Of a stretch of 64,000 nucleotides of DNA, positions 16,693 through 26,164 are shown piece by piece. Each line of letters begins with the position of its first letter. The stretch's first letter is position 1. The notes under the pieces are model-generated. The model was not told the DNA's origin and made no database searches. It was given only the letters and a program-made list of their open reading frames with translations. The DNA is from Planctomycetota bacterium (GTDB taxonomy: Bacteria; Planctomycetota; Phycisphaerae; Sedimentisphaerales; Anaerohalosphaeraceae), in assembly GCA_019456225.1 (NCBI GenBank), contig VRUI01000016.1:1-64000 (forward strand), in the 5' to 3' direction. A program made the position numbers and the translations under genes.

Positions 16693-18072
16693 ATGGGAAA
16701 ATATTCAACTCTTTTGATTGTTTCGGCGATAATGCTGCTTTGTATGGGTTGTGAAGAAATGGAAAAGGAATTTACAGGTGCTGCCGGTGAAGTGAAATTT
16801 TTGACGCTTGACCCGGGGCATTTTCATGCGGCGTTGGTGCAAAAGACGATGTATGATCAGGTTAGTCCTGTCGTGTATGTCTATGCACCGGATGGGCCCG
16901 ATGTGGGGGATCACCTTAATCGTATTAAGGGTTTCAATACGCGAGCCGAATCACCGACGACATGGGATGAGAAGCTTTATACGGGCGATGATTTTCTTGA
17001 AAAGGTGATCGCTGAGAAAAAAGGTAATGTCGTTATCACTTCCGGAAATAACTCCAGGAAAACCGACTATATCTATAAGGCCGTTGCCGGCGGGCTTAAC
17101 GTTCTTGCCGATAAGCCTATGGTTATTCGGCCGGATAAGTTTGACCTGCTGGTTAAGTCTTTTGCAGTTGCCGAAAAGAATGGCGTTTTGATCTATGACG
17201 TTATGACAGAGCGGCATGAGATAAATACTATGCTGCAAAAGGAGCTTGCCAATACGCCGGCTTTGTTTGGGCAGTTGAAAAAGGGAACGCCCGAAGAGCC
17301 TGGTATTACAAAGGAAAGCGTGCATCATTTCTTTAAGTATGTCGCCGGTAATCCTATTAAACGGCCGGGTTGGTTCTTTGACCCTTCGCAAAGGGGCGAA
17401 GGGCTTGTTGACGTCTCTACGCATCTTGTGGATCTGATCCAGTGGGAGTGTTTTCCGGGGCAGATCATTGACTATAAGAAGGATATTGAGATGCTTTCGG
17501 CAAAGCGCTGGGCGACGGATATGACGCTTGAGCAGTTTAAAAAGGTCACCCGCCTTGATGCTGTACCGGAATATCTGCAGAAATACACTGAAGGCGATAC
17601 GGTCAGTGCTGTCAGCAATGGCGAGATGGTTTATAAGATCAGGGATGTTCATGCTAAGGTTTCGGTTGTGTGGAACTACCAGGCACCTGAAGGTACCGGC
17701 GATACGCATTACTCTATTATGCGGGGGACGCGATGCAATATTATCATTCAGCAGAGCAAAGATGAGGGGTATAAGCCTACCCTGTATGTCGAGGCTCTTG
17801 ATGGCAGTGCCGTTGTGGTGGCATTGACTAAGGCTATTGATGTCGATCTCCAGAAGAAATATCCTGGCATTAGTTTTGAACCGGCCGGGGTAAACAGGTG
17901 GAAAGTTAACATCCCGAAAAAATACCACGTCGGTCACGAAGCTCACTTCGGTCAGGTTACTGAGAAATATCTTGGATATCTTGTAGACGGCAAACTGCCT
18001 GACTGGGAAGTACCGAATATGATCGCTAAGTATTACACGACTACAGAAGCACTAAAGAAGGTTAGCGAATAG
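16693..18072 (+). CDS. Gfo/Idh-like oxidoreductase lipoprotein with oxidoreductase C-terminal domain
   Basis: 459 residues. A lipoprotein signal ends in LLCMGC (Cys20). The Rossmann-like part begins VKFLTLDPGHFHAALVQ and includes NVVITSGNNSRKTDYI and LNVLADKPMVI, the family's EKP-like motif as DKP. A long C-terminal domain (about 200-450) with GLVDVSTHLVDLIQWE and NRWKVNIPKKYHVGHEAHF fits the putative oxidoreductase C-terminal family often seen in Bacteroidetes and planctomycetes. It is expected to be membrane-tethered in the periplasm, working beside the Tat-exported paralogue. The substrate is not readable. Confidence 0.82.
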   Translation: MGKYSTLLIVSAIMLLCMGCEEMEKEFTGAAGEVKFLTLDPGHFHAALVQKTMYDQVSPVVYVYAPDGPDVGDHLNRIKGFNTRAESPTTWDEKLYTGDDFLEKVIAEKKGNVVITSGNNSRKTDYIYKAVAGGLNVLADKPMVIRPDKFDLLVKSFAVAEKNGVLIYDVMTERHEINTMLQKELANTPALFGQLKKGTPEEPGITKESVHHFFKYVAGNPIKRPGWFFDPSQRGEGLVDVSTHLVDLIQWECFPGQIIDYKKDIEMLSAKRWATDMTLEQFKKVTRLDAVPEYLQKYTEGDTVSAVSNGEMVYKIRDVHAKVSVVWNYQAPEGTGDTHYSIMRGTRCNIIIQQSKDEGYKPTLYVEALDGSAVVVALTKAIDVDLQKKYPGISFEPAGVNRWKVNIPKKYHVGHEAHFGQVTEKYLGYLVDGKLPDWEVPNMIAKYYTTTEALKKVSE

Positions 18073-18128
18073 CGTAAGGCGTAAAGAGTAAACCGAAAGG
18101 CGTTTGACGTGAATTTGAAAGCTAATAT

Positions 18129-18899
18129 ATGATAGTCGCTACCTTTAACGCTAATTCGATCAGAAGTCGTATCGGGATCATTCTCGATTGGCTTGCCGAA
18201 CAAAAACCCGATGTCCTGTGTGTGCAGGAGACCAAGGTTCAGGATGTAGATTTTCCTGTTGAGGCGTTTGGCGATTGCGGGTATGAGTTTGTTTTTCGTG
18301 GGCAGAAGAAATATAACGGTGTTGCCCTGTTTAGCCGGTATCCTATCGAGGATGTTGAGTTTGGTCTTGACAGCGAACCGGCCGATGAGCCTCGGATGAT
18401 CACTGCTTTTGTAAACGATGTTGCGATCGTTAATACCTATGTTCCGCAGGGCACTTCGCCGGATTCCGAGCGGTTTCAGTATAAGCTCGACTGGTTTAAG
18501 CGGCTGCATCGGTATTTTGAGTCGCATTTTAGCCCGGATGAAGCGGTGTTGTGGATGGGGGATCTCAATGTCGCTATGGACGAACGGGATGTTCATAACG
18601 CAAAGACTGTGTGGGGGAGCGTATGTTATTGCCAGGAGTCTATCGATGCTATAAGCGATGTCGTTGAGTGGGGGTTTGAGGATATGTTCAGGAAATTCAG
18701 CGACGAGGGCGGTCAGTATACGTTCTGGGATTACCGGGTTCGCAACGGGGTTGAGAGGAATGCGGGGTGGCGGCTGGATTATGTTATGGCTACTGCCGCG
18801 ATGTCGGCGAAATGCAGGCGGTGCTGGGTGGATAAAGAACCGCGAATGAAAGAGCGTCCCAGCGATCATACATTTTTGCTTGCGGAATTTGATGATTAA
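18129..18899 (+). CDS. xth: Exodeoxyribonuclease III (AP endonuclease family)
   Basis: 256 residues, normal for ExoIII. The start MIVATFNANSIRSR contains the conserved Asn. VLCVQETKVQD carries the metal-binding Glu34. WMGDLNVAMDERDV has the catalytic DxN, WRLDYVMAT is conserved, and SDHTFLLAEF near the end holds the catalytic Asp-His. It cleaves DNA at abasic sites and degrades 3' ends in base-excision repair. The ATG at 18129 follows an A+T-rich gap of 56 nt and no strong ribosome-binding site is obvious. The context is not informative. Confidence 0.93.
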   Translation: MIVATFNANSIRSRIGIILDWLAEQKPDVLCVQETKVQDVDFPVEAFGDCGYEFVFRGQKKYNGVALFSRYPIEDVEFGLDSEPADEPRMITAFVNDVAIVNTYVPQGTSPDSERFQYKLDWFKRLHRYFESHFSPDEAVLWMGDLNVAMDERDVHNAKTVWGSVCYCQESIDAISDVVEWGFEDMFRKFSDEGGQYTFWDYRVRNGVERNAGWRLDYVMATAAMSAKCRRCWVDKEPRMKERPSDHTFLLAEFDD

Positions 18900-18930
18900 A
18901 TTAAAAAACAAAAATTAAAAATCAAAATTA

Positions 18931-18962
18931 TGGATACGGCCATTCGGCCGATGCTATTATAT
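18931..18962 (+). repeat. Intergenic hairpin repeat, copy 4
   Basis: CGGCC-attc-GGCCG (18937-18941 with 18946-18950) is followed by ATGCTATTAT. It is preceded by A+T-rich tandem words (AAAATTAAAAATCAAAATTA). It lies just before the start of the ThiF/MoeB-type gene, as the other copies lie before their genes. Confidence 0.55.
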
Positions 18963-18972
18963 AGAGGTTATT

Positions 18973-19764
18973 GTGGGATTGAATGAATTACAAAAGCAGC
19001 GTTACAGTCGGCATATTTTGCTGGAAGGTGTCGACGAGGAAGGGCAGTCCAGGCTCTTAGAGTCGAGGGTTCTTGTTATCGGCTGTGGTGGGCTTGGCAG
19101 TCCGGTGTGTCTTTATCTGGCCGCTGCCGGGGTTGGGACGATAGGGATCGTCGACCCTGATCAAGTTGACCTGTCAAATTTGCAGAGGCAGATCGCTCAT
19201 CATACTCCTGATATCGGAGTTGACAAGGTCGAGTCGGCTAAGAATAAGATAAGTGCGATGAACCCGGATGTGAAGGTCGAAACTCATAAGGTTTGGGCCG
19301 GCGCCGGCAATATCCGCGAGATAATCGCCGGTTATGATTTTGTGATCGACGCTACGGATAATTTTTCAGCTAAATTTCTCATCAATGACGCCTGTTTTTT
19401 TGAGCGCAAGCCCTTATGCCATGCCGGAGTCGTCGGTTTTGAGGGTCAGTTGATGACGATCATTCCTGGCCAGACGGCTTGCTATCGCTGCATATTCGAC
19501 GCTCCGCCGCCGGATAGGACAGTCGCGATGTGCGGCGATGTTGGGGTGTTATGTGCTGTCCCCGGTGTAATAGGGACTTTACAGGCTACAGAGGCGATGA
19601 AGTATATTCTGGGAATTGGCGACCTTGCCGTAAATTCGCTGGTGACGTACAATGCGATCAATATGTCATTCAGGAAGATTACGTTGGGGCGGAACCGGCT
19701 TTGCAGTCTTTGTGGCGAAGAGCCGAAGATCAAGGACTTGGGCGGCTTTAAACGGCTATGCTGA
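18973..19764 (+). CDS. ThiF/MoeB/HesA-type adenylyltransferase
   Basis: 263 residues. The ATP-binding Rossmann motif is VLVIGCGGLGSPV (33-45), with VDPDQVDLSNLQRQIAHH next and the ATDNFSAKFLINDAC block. Two CxxC pairs (CYRC at about 176 and CSLC near 249) form the structural zinc site. GVLCAVPGVIG contains the region of the catalytic cysteine. Such E1-like enzymes adenylate the C-terminal Gly-Gly of ThiS or MoaD for sulfur transfer. No thiS, moaD or moaE gene adjoins, so ThiF versus MoeB cannot be decided. The start is GTG at 18973 behind AGAGG. Confidence 0.88.
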   Translation: MGLNELQKQRYSRHILLEGVDEEGQSRLLESRVLVIGCGGLGSPVCLYLAAAGVGTIGIVDPDQVDLSNLQRQIAHHTPDIGVDKVESAKNKISAMNPDVKVETHKVWAGAGNIREIIAGYDFVIDATDNFSAKFLINDACFFERKPLCHAGVVGFEGQLMTIIPGQTACYRCIFDAPPPDRTVAMCGDVGVLCAVPGVIGTLQATEAMKYILGIGDLAVNSLVTYNAINMSFRKITLGRNRLCSLCGEEPKIKDLGGFKRLC

Positions 19765-19872
19765 TTTGCAGTTGGTTAAATTTACTTGCCACCCGGAGTC
19801 ATATCCTCTATATTAGTCATTCTGTTTTGTTGCAGTGTTATTGTTACGACTAAATTTTTATGTGGAATAATA

Positions 19873-20496
19873 ATGAAACCAACTATTAAAATTGATATTG
19901 ATGAAGCATTAGATAAAGAGTTTGTCGAAGTTGAAGTCGGCTGCGGCAGGAAGAAGAAAGCCGGCCGTATTGGGATCGACATTTCCGATCTGCCCGGAGT
20001 CGATATTGTTGCCGATATTGAAGAAGGCCTTTCCTTTATTCCTGATTGCTCTGTAGATGCTGTTCATAGCCGAAGCGTCCTTGAGCATGTGAATAATTTT
20101 GAGGAATTAATGAGGGAGATCATCAGGGTTTTAAAGCCGGACGGAAAAGCTTATATTTATGTTCCTCATTTCTCGAGCCCATATTTCTATTCGGACTATA
20201 CTCATTGCCGGCCTTTTGGTTTGTATACGTTTTATTATTTTGTCAATACTGAGGATCAGCCGTCGCGAAAAGTTCCGGATTATTACAGCGATGTTAAGAT
20301 CAGGGTTACTCGTTTGCGTTTGAAATTCAGATCTTCGTTTAAAGTGTTGAATCCCTTCCGCAAACTTTTCGGCCGAATTATTAACCTTCATCCGAGGCTA
20401 CAGGAGTTTTACGAGGAAAATCTTTGTTACATGTTTCCTTGTCACGGTATCGAGGTTGTGTTTGAGCCGGTAAAATCTGCATGTGAGAGCGATTAA
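19873..20496 (+). CDS. SAM-dependent methyltransferase (class I)
   Basis: About 207 residues. EVEVGCGRKKKAGRIGIDIS is a short motif I, VHSRSVLEHVNNFEELMREIIRVLKPDGKAYIYVPH gives motifs III-IV with the usual LEH and KPDG, and an extended C-terminal part is rich in aromatic and basic residues. The ATG at 19873 is preferred; an earlier TTG at 19786 would add a hydrophobic, unrelated N-terminus. The gene opens the plus-strand glycan cluster and abuts the next gene (TAA then ATG). It probably methylates a sugar or another glycan part; the acceptor is unknown. Confidence 0.75.
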   Translation: MKPTIKIDIDEALDKEFVEVEVGCGRKKKAGRIGIDISDLPGVDIVADIEEGLSFIPDCSVDAVHSRSVLEHVNNFEELMREIIRVLKPDGKAYIYVPHFSSPYFYSDYTHCRPFGLYTFYYFVNTEDQPSRKVPDYYSDVKIRVTRLRLKFRSSFKVLNPFRKLFGRIINLHPRLQEFYEENLCYMFPCHGIEVVFEPVKSACESD

Positions 20497-21108
20497 ATGA
20501 AAAAGCTTTTTAATAAAATATTACGTAACTTTTTTCGTTCAAAGAAGAAGTTGTCTTTGCAGGAAAGGTATCCTCAGCACGAAATCGGCGTAGGTACATA
20601 CGGTCATGGCTTGAAGGTTCGCGGCTGGGATGAGGGGGCTAGATTGCGGATAGGCGCTTACTGCTCGATAGCCTCGGGTGTCAGGATATTTCTTGGCGGT
20701 GAGCATCGAATCGACTGGGTTACGACATACCCATTCAGCTGGATGTGGGATGAAGCTAAGGGGATCTCAGGTCATCCCAGGACTAAAGGCGATGTAGTTA
20801 TCGGCAATGATGTCTGGATCGGGTTTGAATCTGTAATACTGTCGGGGGTTACAATTGGAGACGGGGCGGTGATCGGAGCTCGTTCAGTAATTGTCAAAGA
20901 TGTCCCTCCCTACAGCATTGTCGGTGGAAATCCGGCTAAGTTTATAAAAAAACGTTTTGATGATGCAATAATTGAACGGCTTGTTAAGGTGAAATGGTGG
21001 GAGTGGGACCGTGATGAGATAGCCAAGGCTCTACCCTTGTTGCTGGCAAATGATATAGAGTCGTTTCTTGATTTTGCTGAGAATAAAGTATATCGCGAAG
21101 GTAAATGA
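20497..21108 (+). CDS. Hexapeptide-repeat O-acetyltransferase (CatB/WcaF-like)
   Basis: 203 residues. Left-handed beta-helix hexapeptide turns are visible at [21 protein letters not shown] and [39 protein letters not shown]. It ends in the xenobiotic-acetyltransferase-like [16 protein letters not shown] and a tryptophan-rich tail. The active-site histidine is probably in [14 protein letters not shown]. It should move acetyl from acetyl-CoA to a sugar hydroxyl. It starts directly after the previous stop, indicating an operon. It is not the FdtC-type N-acetyltransferase by my reading. Confidence 0.82.
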   Translation: MKKLFNKILRNFFRSKKKLSLQERYPQHEIGVGTYGHGLKVRGWDEGARLRIGAYCSIASGVRIFLGGEHRIDWVTTYPFSWMWDEAKGISGHPRTKGDVVIGNDVWIGFESVILSGVTIGDGAVIGARSVIVKDVPPYSIVGGNPAKFIKKRFDDAIIERLVKVKWWEWDRDEIAKALPLLLANDIESFLDFAENKVYREGK

Positions 21109-21215
21109 TTCTACCGTTTGTGTTGATTTTCATAGAGGCTGCAGTGTGTAAATTTCTAATTGATTGTCCATGAGTTCTTCTTGTGGAATGGTTCATTTTT
21201 AGTGTTGAGGTTTAT

Positions 21216-22364
21216 TTGTCAAATAACAAGATAAAAGTGGCATTGTTCTGGTCTTCTTATGTTGGCGAGGGTACGTCCTTTAATGAGTTGGCCAGGCGAT
21301 TGGACCCTGACCGATTTGAGTTGATCTTCATTTCTCTTAAAAAGCTGGATGGTGATCCTGATGGAGTGGACAAAAATGGTCACAGGGTTTATTATCTTTC
21401 GGGTGATCACAGAATCAATGCTTTAGAATTTGGTATTTTATGGAAACTGGTTAAGATTCTGAAATCAGAGAAAATTGACATTCTCCATGCTCATCGACAT
21501 AAGCCTTGCTTTTATGCGTCTATGTCGAGGTGTTTCATATCGATTCCGTTGGTTATAGCGCATATGCATGGCTTGAACAGGACAAAGAATTTTAAGAGAA
21601 AACTATTGAATAGGTTTATGTTTTCAAAGCTTGATAAAGTGATCGGATGTGCTAATAAAGTTTGTGAAGATATAAGGTTTGGCAATCCCGGCCTGGATGG
21701 TTGCAAAGTAGTAGCATTGGAGAATTCTGTTGATTATGAGAAGTATTCAGGAGCTGTTGCAGACGTCAAAGGTATTCGTACGGAATTGGGTGTGCCTGAG
21801 AATGCTTTTCTGTTTCTGGCAGTAGGGCGATTTGCCCCGACAAAAGGGTTTAAGTATTTGATAAAAGCATTTTCGGAAGTTCTGAAGGATAATCCAGGCT
21901 GTCATTTACTTATTGCAGGTGTTGGCAGGGATAAGGTAGAGATGGAAGAACTGGTAAAGAGCCTTGGTCTTGAAGATAGTGTTCATATGCCGGGCAGAAG
22001 GTCAGATATTCCGCAGTTGATGAAGGCATGCGATTGCTTTGTAATGAGTTCGATTGCTGAAGGTATGCCTTTGACGCTGCTTGAGGCGATGTCTTCCGGG
22101 CTGCCTTGTCTGGCAACGAGCGTAGGCGGGATACCAGAGCTTCTGGATAATGACGAAGTTGGCAAACTTGTCGAGCCGGGTGATGCAGGTGCGTTGGCAG
22201 GAGCGATGCTGGGCTATGCTGCGATGGGCAGTGAGGAGTTAGAACAAGTTGCAGAAAGTGCGAGTAAGCATGTCAAGGCGAATTTCAGTCATGAGGTTCT
22301 AGTAAAAAAACTACAGAAAATATATGAAGATGAATTAAGTAAGGCTAAAGTTTCCAAGGCTTAA
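21216..22364 (+). CDS. Glycosyltransferase family 4
   Basis: About 382 residues in a GT-B fold. The N-terminal domain begins IKVALFWSSYVGEGTSFNE. The C-terminal nucleotide-sugar domain has FLFLAVGRFAPTKGFKYLIKAF, HMPGRRSDIPQLMKACDCFV and the EX7E motif in SSIAEGMPLTLLEAMSSGLPC. The start is most likely TTG at 21216 with GAGG (21207-21210) 5 nt upstream; a GTG at 21183 is possible. It is a cytoplasmic glycan-assembly transferase using an activated sugar of unknown kind, retaining mechanism by family. Confidence 0.88.
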   Translation: MSNNKIKVALFWSSYVGEGTSFNELARRLDPDRFELIFISLKKLDGDPDGVDKNGHRVYYLSGDHRINALEFGILWKLVKILKSEKIDILHAHRHKPCFYASMSRCFISIPLVIAHMHGLNRTKNFKRKLLNRFMFSKLDKVIGCANKVCEDIRFGNPGLDGCKVVALENSVDYEKYSGAVADVKGIRTELGVPENAFLFLAVGRFAPTKGFKYLIKAFSEVLKDNPGCHLLIAGVGRDKVEMEELVKSLGLEDSVHMPGRRSDIPQLMKACDCFVMSSIAEGMPLTLLEAMSSGLPCLATSVGGIPELLDNDEVGKLVEPGDAGALAGAMLGYAAMGSEELEQVAESASKHVKANFSHEVLVKKLQKIYEDELSKAKVSKA

Positions 22365-22374
22365 GGAGAAAGCA

Positions 22375-22779
22375 ATGAGTTTAAGTGATTGCAAGATAAT
22401 TGATTTGCCCAAGATAGAAGATCACCGTGGCAATCTTACTTTTATTGAGCAGAACGAACATATTCCATTTGATATAAAACGCGTTTATTATCTTTATGAC
22501 GTCCCAGGCGGTGGTGTTCGCGGCGGTCATGCCCATAAAGCACTGCATCAGTTTATAATCGCGGCGAGCGGAAGTTTTGACGTAGTCTTGAATGACGGTA
22601 AAGAACAGCAGCGGCACCATCTGAACAGGTCTTATTATGGTTTGTATCTTCCACCGATGACTTGGAGGGAATTGGATAATTTTTCTTCAGGATCAGTATG
22701 TCTTGTGTTGGCATCTGAGCCATACGGTGAAGAAGATTATATTCGGGATATTGATGAATTTTATAATGAAACAAGTTAA
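22375..22779 (+). CDS. fdtA: dTDP-4-keto-6-deoxyglucose 3,4-ketoisomerase-type cupin (FdtA/QdtA family)
   Basis: 134 residues, the length of FdtA/TylM3-type sugar ketoisomerases. Single cupin with DHRGNLTFIEQNEHIPF near the start and the conserved VRGGHAHKALHQF (about 48-60) carrying the catalytic histidines H52 and H54. It should turn dTDP-4-keto-6-deoxyglucose into the 3-keto isomer. Next to it lie an N-formyltransferase and a DegT-family aminotransferase, the set needed for dTDP-3-amino-3,6-dideoxyhexose and its N-formyl form. Gal versus Glc stereochemistry (FdtA versus QdtA) is not decidable. The gene is 10 bp behind its upstream neighbour, with AAGGAG before the ATG. Confidence 0.85.
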   Translation: MSLSDCKIIDLPKIEDHRGNLTFIEQNEHIPFDIKRVYYLYDVPGGGVRGGHAHKALHQFIIAASGSFDVVLNDGKEQQRHHLNRSYYGLYLPPMTWRELDNFSSGSVCLVLASEPYGEEDYIRDIDEFYNETS

Positions 22780-22816
22780 GTTCTGGTTGTGAAAGTTTTT
22801 TGGGGATTAGAGACTT

Positions 22817-23638
22817 ATGTTGACAATATGTGTAGCGGGAAAAAATGATATAGCATCTAATACCTTAAGTTATCTTTGTAATCATTTTGGTCAATATCGA
22901 ATTATCGCATTGCCAAACAAGAATGATTGCGGAAAAGATACATGGCAAAAATCTCTTCGTTTTGCATCAAATAAACTGGGTGTTGATGTTTTTGACCGGA
23001 TGGAAGATTTATTTCCATTAGAGGATTTTATTTTTCTATCTCTTGAATTTGATAAGATTATTAAAGTTGAGGATTTTGTTAGTAATCGGCTTTATAATAT
23101 ACATTTTTCAAAACTACCACAATACAGGGGTATGTTTACTTCGGCTTTGCCAATACTTCATGGAAAGCAATCAAGCGGAGTAACTCTTCATGTCATAGAT
23201 AACGGTATTGATACAGGCGATATAATCGACCAGATGGAATTTCCGATAGAGTGTGATGACACTGCCAGAGATTTGTATTTAAAATACAACGAATATGCGT
23301 TTGAGGTTTTAAAGAATAACATTGAGAGTTTGATTGATAATACATATAAACAGTTACCCCAAGATAGTTTTGGAGCGACTTATTATTCAAAAAGTTCTAT
23401 AGATTACAGTTACCTGGACGTTGACTTTAACAAGACAGCGTTTGAAGTTTGCAATCAGATTAGAGCTTACAGTTTCAAAGAGTATCAGTTACCGTCTGTT
23501 TTTGGTTTCCAGATCAGTAATTCTGCAATTACTGGTAACCGCAGTAAAGGCAAGCCTGGGACTCTGGTTGATGAAAATACTAATTTATTGATGGTGTCAA
23601 CAATTGATTATGACGTTGAACTGTCCATTTGTTCGTAG
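22817..23638 (+). CDS. Sugar N-formyltransferase
   Basis: 273 residues. The formyltransferase catalytic triad is intact: NIHFSKLPQYRGM (N94, H96) and GIDTGDII (D132). SGVTLHVIDNG is the flanking family signature. It is shorter than methionyl-tRNA formyltransferase and lacks that enzyme's usual C-terminal domain. It resembles sugar formyltransferases such as VioF, QdtF and FdtF, which use N10-formyltetrahydrofolate. Placed between an FdtA-type ketoisomerase and an FdtB-type aminotransferase, it most likely makes dTDP-3-formamido-3,6-dideoxy-hexose. The rmlA and rmlB genes that would supply the precursor are not in this window. Confidence 0.82.
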   Translation: MLTICVAGKNDIASNTLSYLCNHFGQYRIIALPNKNDCGKDTWQKSLRFASNKLGVDVFDRMEDLFPLEDFIFLSLEFDKIIKVEDFVSNRLYNIHFSKLPQYRGMFTSALPILHGKQSSGVTLHVIDNGIDTGDIIDQMEFPIECDDTARDLYLKYNEYAFEVLKNNIESLIDNTYKQLPQDSFGATYYSKSSIDYSYLDVDFNKTAFEVCNQIRAYSFKEYQLPSVFGFQISNSAITGNRSKGKPGTLVDENTNLLMVSTIDYDVELSICS

Positions 23639-23701
23639 GTTAGATTCATACATGTATAGAGTTTCAGCTACATATAAATTACCAATAGATCGCATTTGAT
23701 T

Positions 23702-24799
23702 ATGATGAAATTTCTTGAATTAAAAAAAGTTAACCACAGATATGAGTCTAGTATACGGGAGGCTTTGGGCCGCGTTATCGATTCGGGCTGGTATTTGCTG
23801 GGTAAAGAGATCGAGGCTTTTGAGGCAGAATTTGCAGATTATTGTGGCGCGAGACATGCAATTGGTGTTGGTAGTGGTTTAGATGCACTTGCACTCATTA
23901 TTAAGGCTTATGGTTTTGGTCCGGGTGATGAGATAATTGTTCCGGCAAATACATTTATTGCGACCGTTCTTGCGGTGACGATGTGTGGGGCTGAACCTAT
24001 TTTTGTTGAGCCTGATGAGCGAAATTACCTGATCGATGTCAAAAAGATCGCGGAAAAGATCACGTCTCGTACAAAGGCGATTATGCCAGTCCATTTGTAT
24101 GGTCAGGCATGCGATGTGGCGAGCATTTGTTCGTTTGCAGAGAAGCATGGACTTAAGGTTATTGATGATGCAGCCCAGGCGCATGGTACTACGCTTTTGA
24201 AAAGCTTTGATCCGGTGGATTTCCAAGGTCGTGCTGCAGGGTATAGTTTTTATCCCGGTAAGAATTTGGGTGCATTGGCCGATGCAGGAGCAGTTGTTAC
24301 AAATGACGCTGATCTTGCTGAGAAAATTAAGGCACTTAGGAATTATGGTTCACATGAAAAGTATTACAATAAATATGTTGGTTCAAACAGCAGGATGGAT
24401 GAGTTTCAGGCTGCGATATTGAGTATTAAATTGAGGGGGCTTGATGAGGATAACGCAGCTCGACGTAAGACAGCAAATTATTACCTTAAAGCAATCATTA
24501 ATGATAATGTGATTCTTCCAGGAGTTCCTGAGAATGCGGGAGATCATGTGTGGCACCTGTTTGTTGTGCGGTCAAAAAAACGCGATGCCCTGAAGGATTA
24601 TCTTGAAGAAAATGGTATTCAGAGTCAGATACATTATCCAGTTCCGCCTCATAAGCAGGAATGTTACCCTCAATATAACGGCTTGTCTTTTACTATCGCA
24701 GAACGGTTAGCCGATGAAGTACTTAGTTTGCCGATATCACCTGTGATGAAAGAAGTAGAAGCTGCGAAAGTTGTCGAGGTGATCAATGCTTTCAAATGA
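23702..24799 (+). CDS. fdtB: PLP-dependent sugar aminotransferase (DegT/DnrJ/EryC1; FdtB/QdtB-like)
   Basis: About 365 residues. The DegT fold is clear: [56 protein letters not shown], and [21 protein letters not shown] with the PLP lysine in YPGKNLG. The [13 protein letters not shown]-type motif is characteristic of the 3-keto-sugar aminotransferases FdtB, QdtB and TylB rather than the 4-aminating group. It should use glutamate to aminate the product of the adjacent ketoisomerase. Starts at 23702 and 23705 are both possible. The last codons overlap the next gene by 14 nt. Confidence 0.85.
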   Translation: MMKFLELKKVNHRYESSIREALGRVIDSGWYLLGKEIEAFEAEFADYCGARHAIGVGSGLDALALIIKAYGFGPGDEIIVPANTFIATVLAVTMCGAEPIFVEPDERNYLIDVKKIAEKITSRTKAIMPVHLYGQACDVASICSFAEKHGLKVIDDAAQAHGTTLLKSFDPVDFQGRAAGYSFYPGKNLGALADAGAVVTNDADLAEKIKALRNYGSHEKYYNKYVGSNSRMDEFQAAILSIKLRGLDEDNAARRKTANYYLKAIINDNVILPGVPENAGDHVWHLFVVRSKKRDALKDYLEENGIQSQIHYPVPPHKQECYPQYNGLSFTIAERLADEVLSLPISPVMKEVEAAKVVEVINAFK

Positions 24800-26090
24800 G
24801 CGGCCTTTGGTGTCTGTTATCGTACCATATTATAACGGCAGAAAGCACATTAGAGAGGCTTTAGAGTCGGTCCTTGGGCAGACGTACGATAATGTTGAGA
24901 TCGTAGTCGTTGATGACGCCTCACCTGATAAACAGGATTCTGAGTACATAAAAAAGCTTTCCAAAGAGATTGGGTTTCAGCTTATAAGGCATGAAAGCAA
25001 TAAGGGGATTGGGCAAACCCTGGCCGATGCTGTCGAAGTTTGCAGCGGTGAGTATATTGCCGAGCTTTCGCAGGACGATCTTTATATGCCTGATAAGATC
25101 GAAAGACAGGTATGCGAGCTAAGAACTAAGAATCTTGACGCGGTTTACGTTGGCGGCGATGTTATGTATGCTCAAAGCGGTAAGGTTATGAAACGCGACC
25201 TGGGAAAAACGAAAAAAACAGTTGATTCAGGTGCGGCGTTTGGAATGTTAAAACTTAAAAATCTTTCCGGTATTTCGATACAGGGACTGCTCGCGAAACG
25301 GTCAGTATTCCAGGACGACATTATTGGTATTTGGAGGGACTATCTTCTTGACGACTGGCCGGTAAATATTCGGTTGTTTGATAAATATAAAGTCGGTTTT
25401 ATCGATGAATCCCTCTGGAGATTGAGGATTCATGATAGTAATACAAGCCATAATATTTGGAAATGGTTAGGTCCTCAGATAGAGGTTGTTGCACGAATGG
25501 CAGGGGAAGACCATAGAGTGGAGCGTATCGGTGACCGTGTCGCGAGCATGGCTCGGCGATTACGTAAACAGAACGGGGATGTCGATGCGACTGTCCGTTT
25601 CGCTTTTGCGGGGATGGTTCTGACGGATTTGCCTCAACAACAAATAAAAGTACGGCGAGTTTTAAACAAAATTTCATCCAGGCACAAGAGGGCAATTGCA
25701 AAATCAAAGTGCCGGATCCTTGAAGATGCAATAAAGTGTAAAAGCGAAAAGCCAATTTCGGAAAAAACAGGAAATATCAGCTGGGAAGGGCTTGGAAAGG
25801 CTCTTTCCTGTGCGGTTGCGGATTTTCAGGGCCGCGACAGGCTCAATGAAATATCCCAGGTTTTCTTTGAGTTTGCGAAATATGTTTATTCCAGCAATCA
25901 ATCGTCACCTGACTGTGCAGTTAGATTCGCTCTTGCGGCACTGATGCTTACAAGTGATTCCAACGATGAACGCAAAGTCACGCAGTTTGTCGAAGTAGTT
26001 TCGCAAAAGAACTGCGAGATAATTGAAAACAAGCGTAAAGCCATTCGCTCAGGGTGCAGGCGAACGATTAGAAGTCTTTGGCTTAATTAG
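24786..26090 (+). CDS. Glycosyltransferase family 2 with long C-terminal extension
   Basis: 434 residues. The N-terminal GT-A domain shows [31 protein letters not shown] and the metal-binding region [18 protein letters not shown] (QDD in place of DxD). The second half (about 240-434) has no glycosyltransferase motifs; it is basic and helical, and its [16 protein letters not shown] / [15 protein letters not shown] blocks look like an internal duplication. The function of that half is unknown. The start overlaps the aminotransferase gene, so translation is coupled. Confidence 0.8.
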   Translation: MLSNERPLVSVIVPYYNGRKHIREALESVLGQTYDNVEIVVVDDASPDKQDSEYIKKLSKEIGFQLIRHESNKGIGQTLADAVEVCSGEYIAELSQDDLYMPDKIERQVCELRTKNLDAVYVGGDVMYAQSGKVMKRDLGKTKKTVDSGAAFGMLKLKNLSGISIQGLLAKRSVFQDDIIGIWRDYLLDDWPVNIRLFDKYKVGFIDESLWRLRIHDSNTSHNIWKWLGPQIEVVARMAGEDHRVERIGDRVASMARRLRKQNGDVDATVRFAFAGMVLTDLPQQQIKVRRVLNKISSRHKRAIAKSKCRILEDAIKCKSEKPISEKTGNISWEGLGKALSCAVADFQGRDRLNEISQVFFEFAKYVYSSNQSSPDCAVRFALAALMLTSDSNDERKVTQFVEVVSQKNCEIIENKRKAIRSGCRRTIRSLWLN

Positions 26091-26164
26091 GCAATACATG
26101 TTTATGTGGTTGAGACAGTCGAATTAAAAATTCATAATAGGGTTTGTGTATATAAGGAGTTTTG

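Noticed and set aside
19786-19872. Longer start (TTG) for the methyltransferase at 19873
   Set aside because: It would add a hydrophobic 29-residue segment foreign to the family; the ATG at 19873 gives the usual start.
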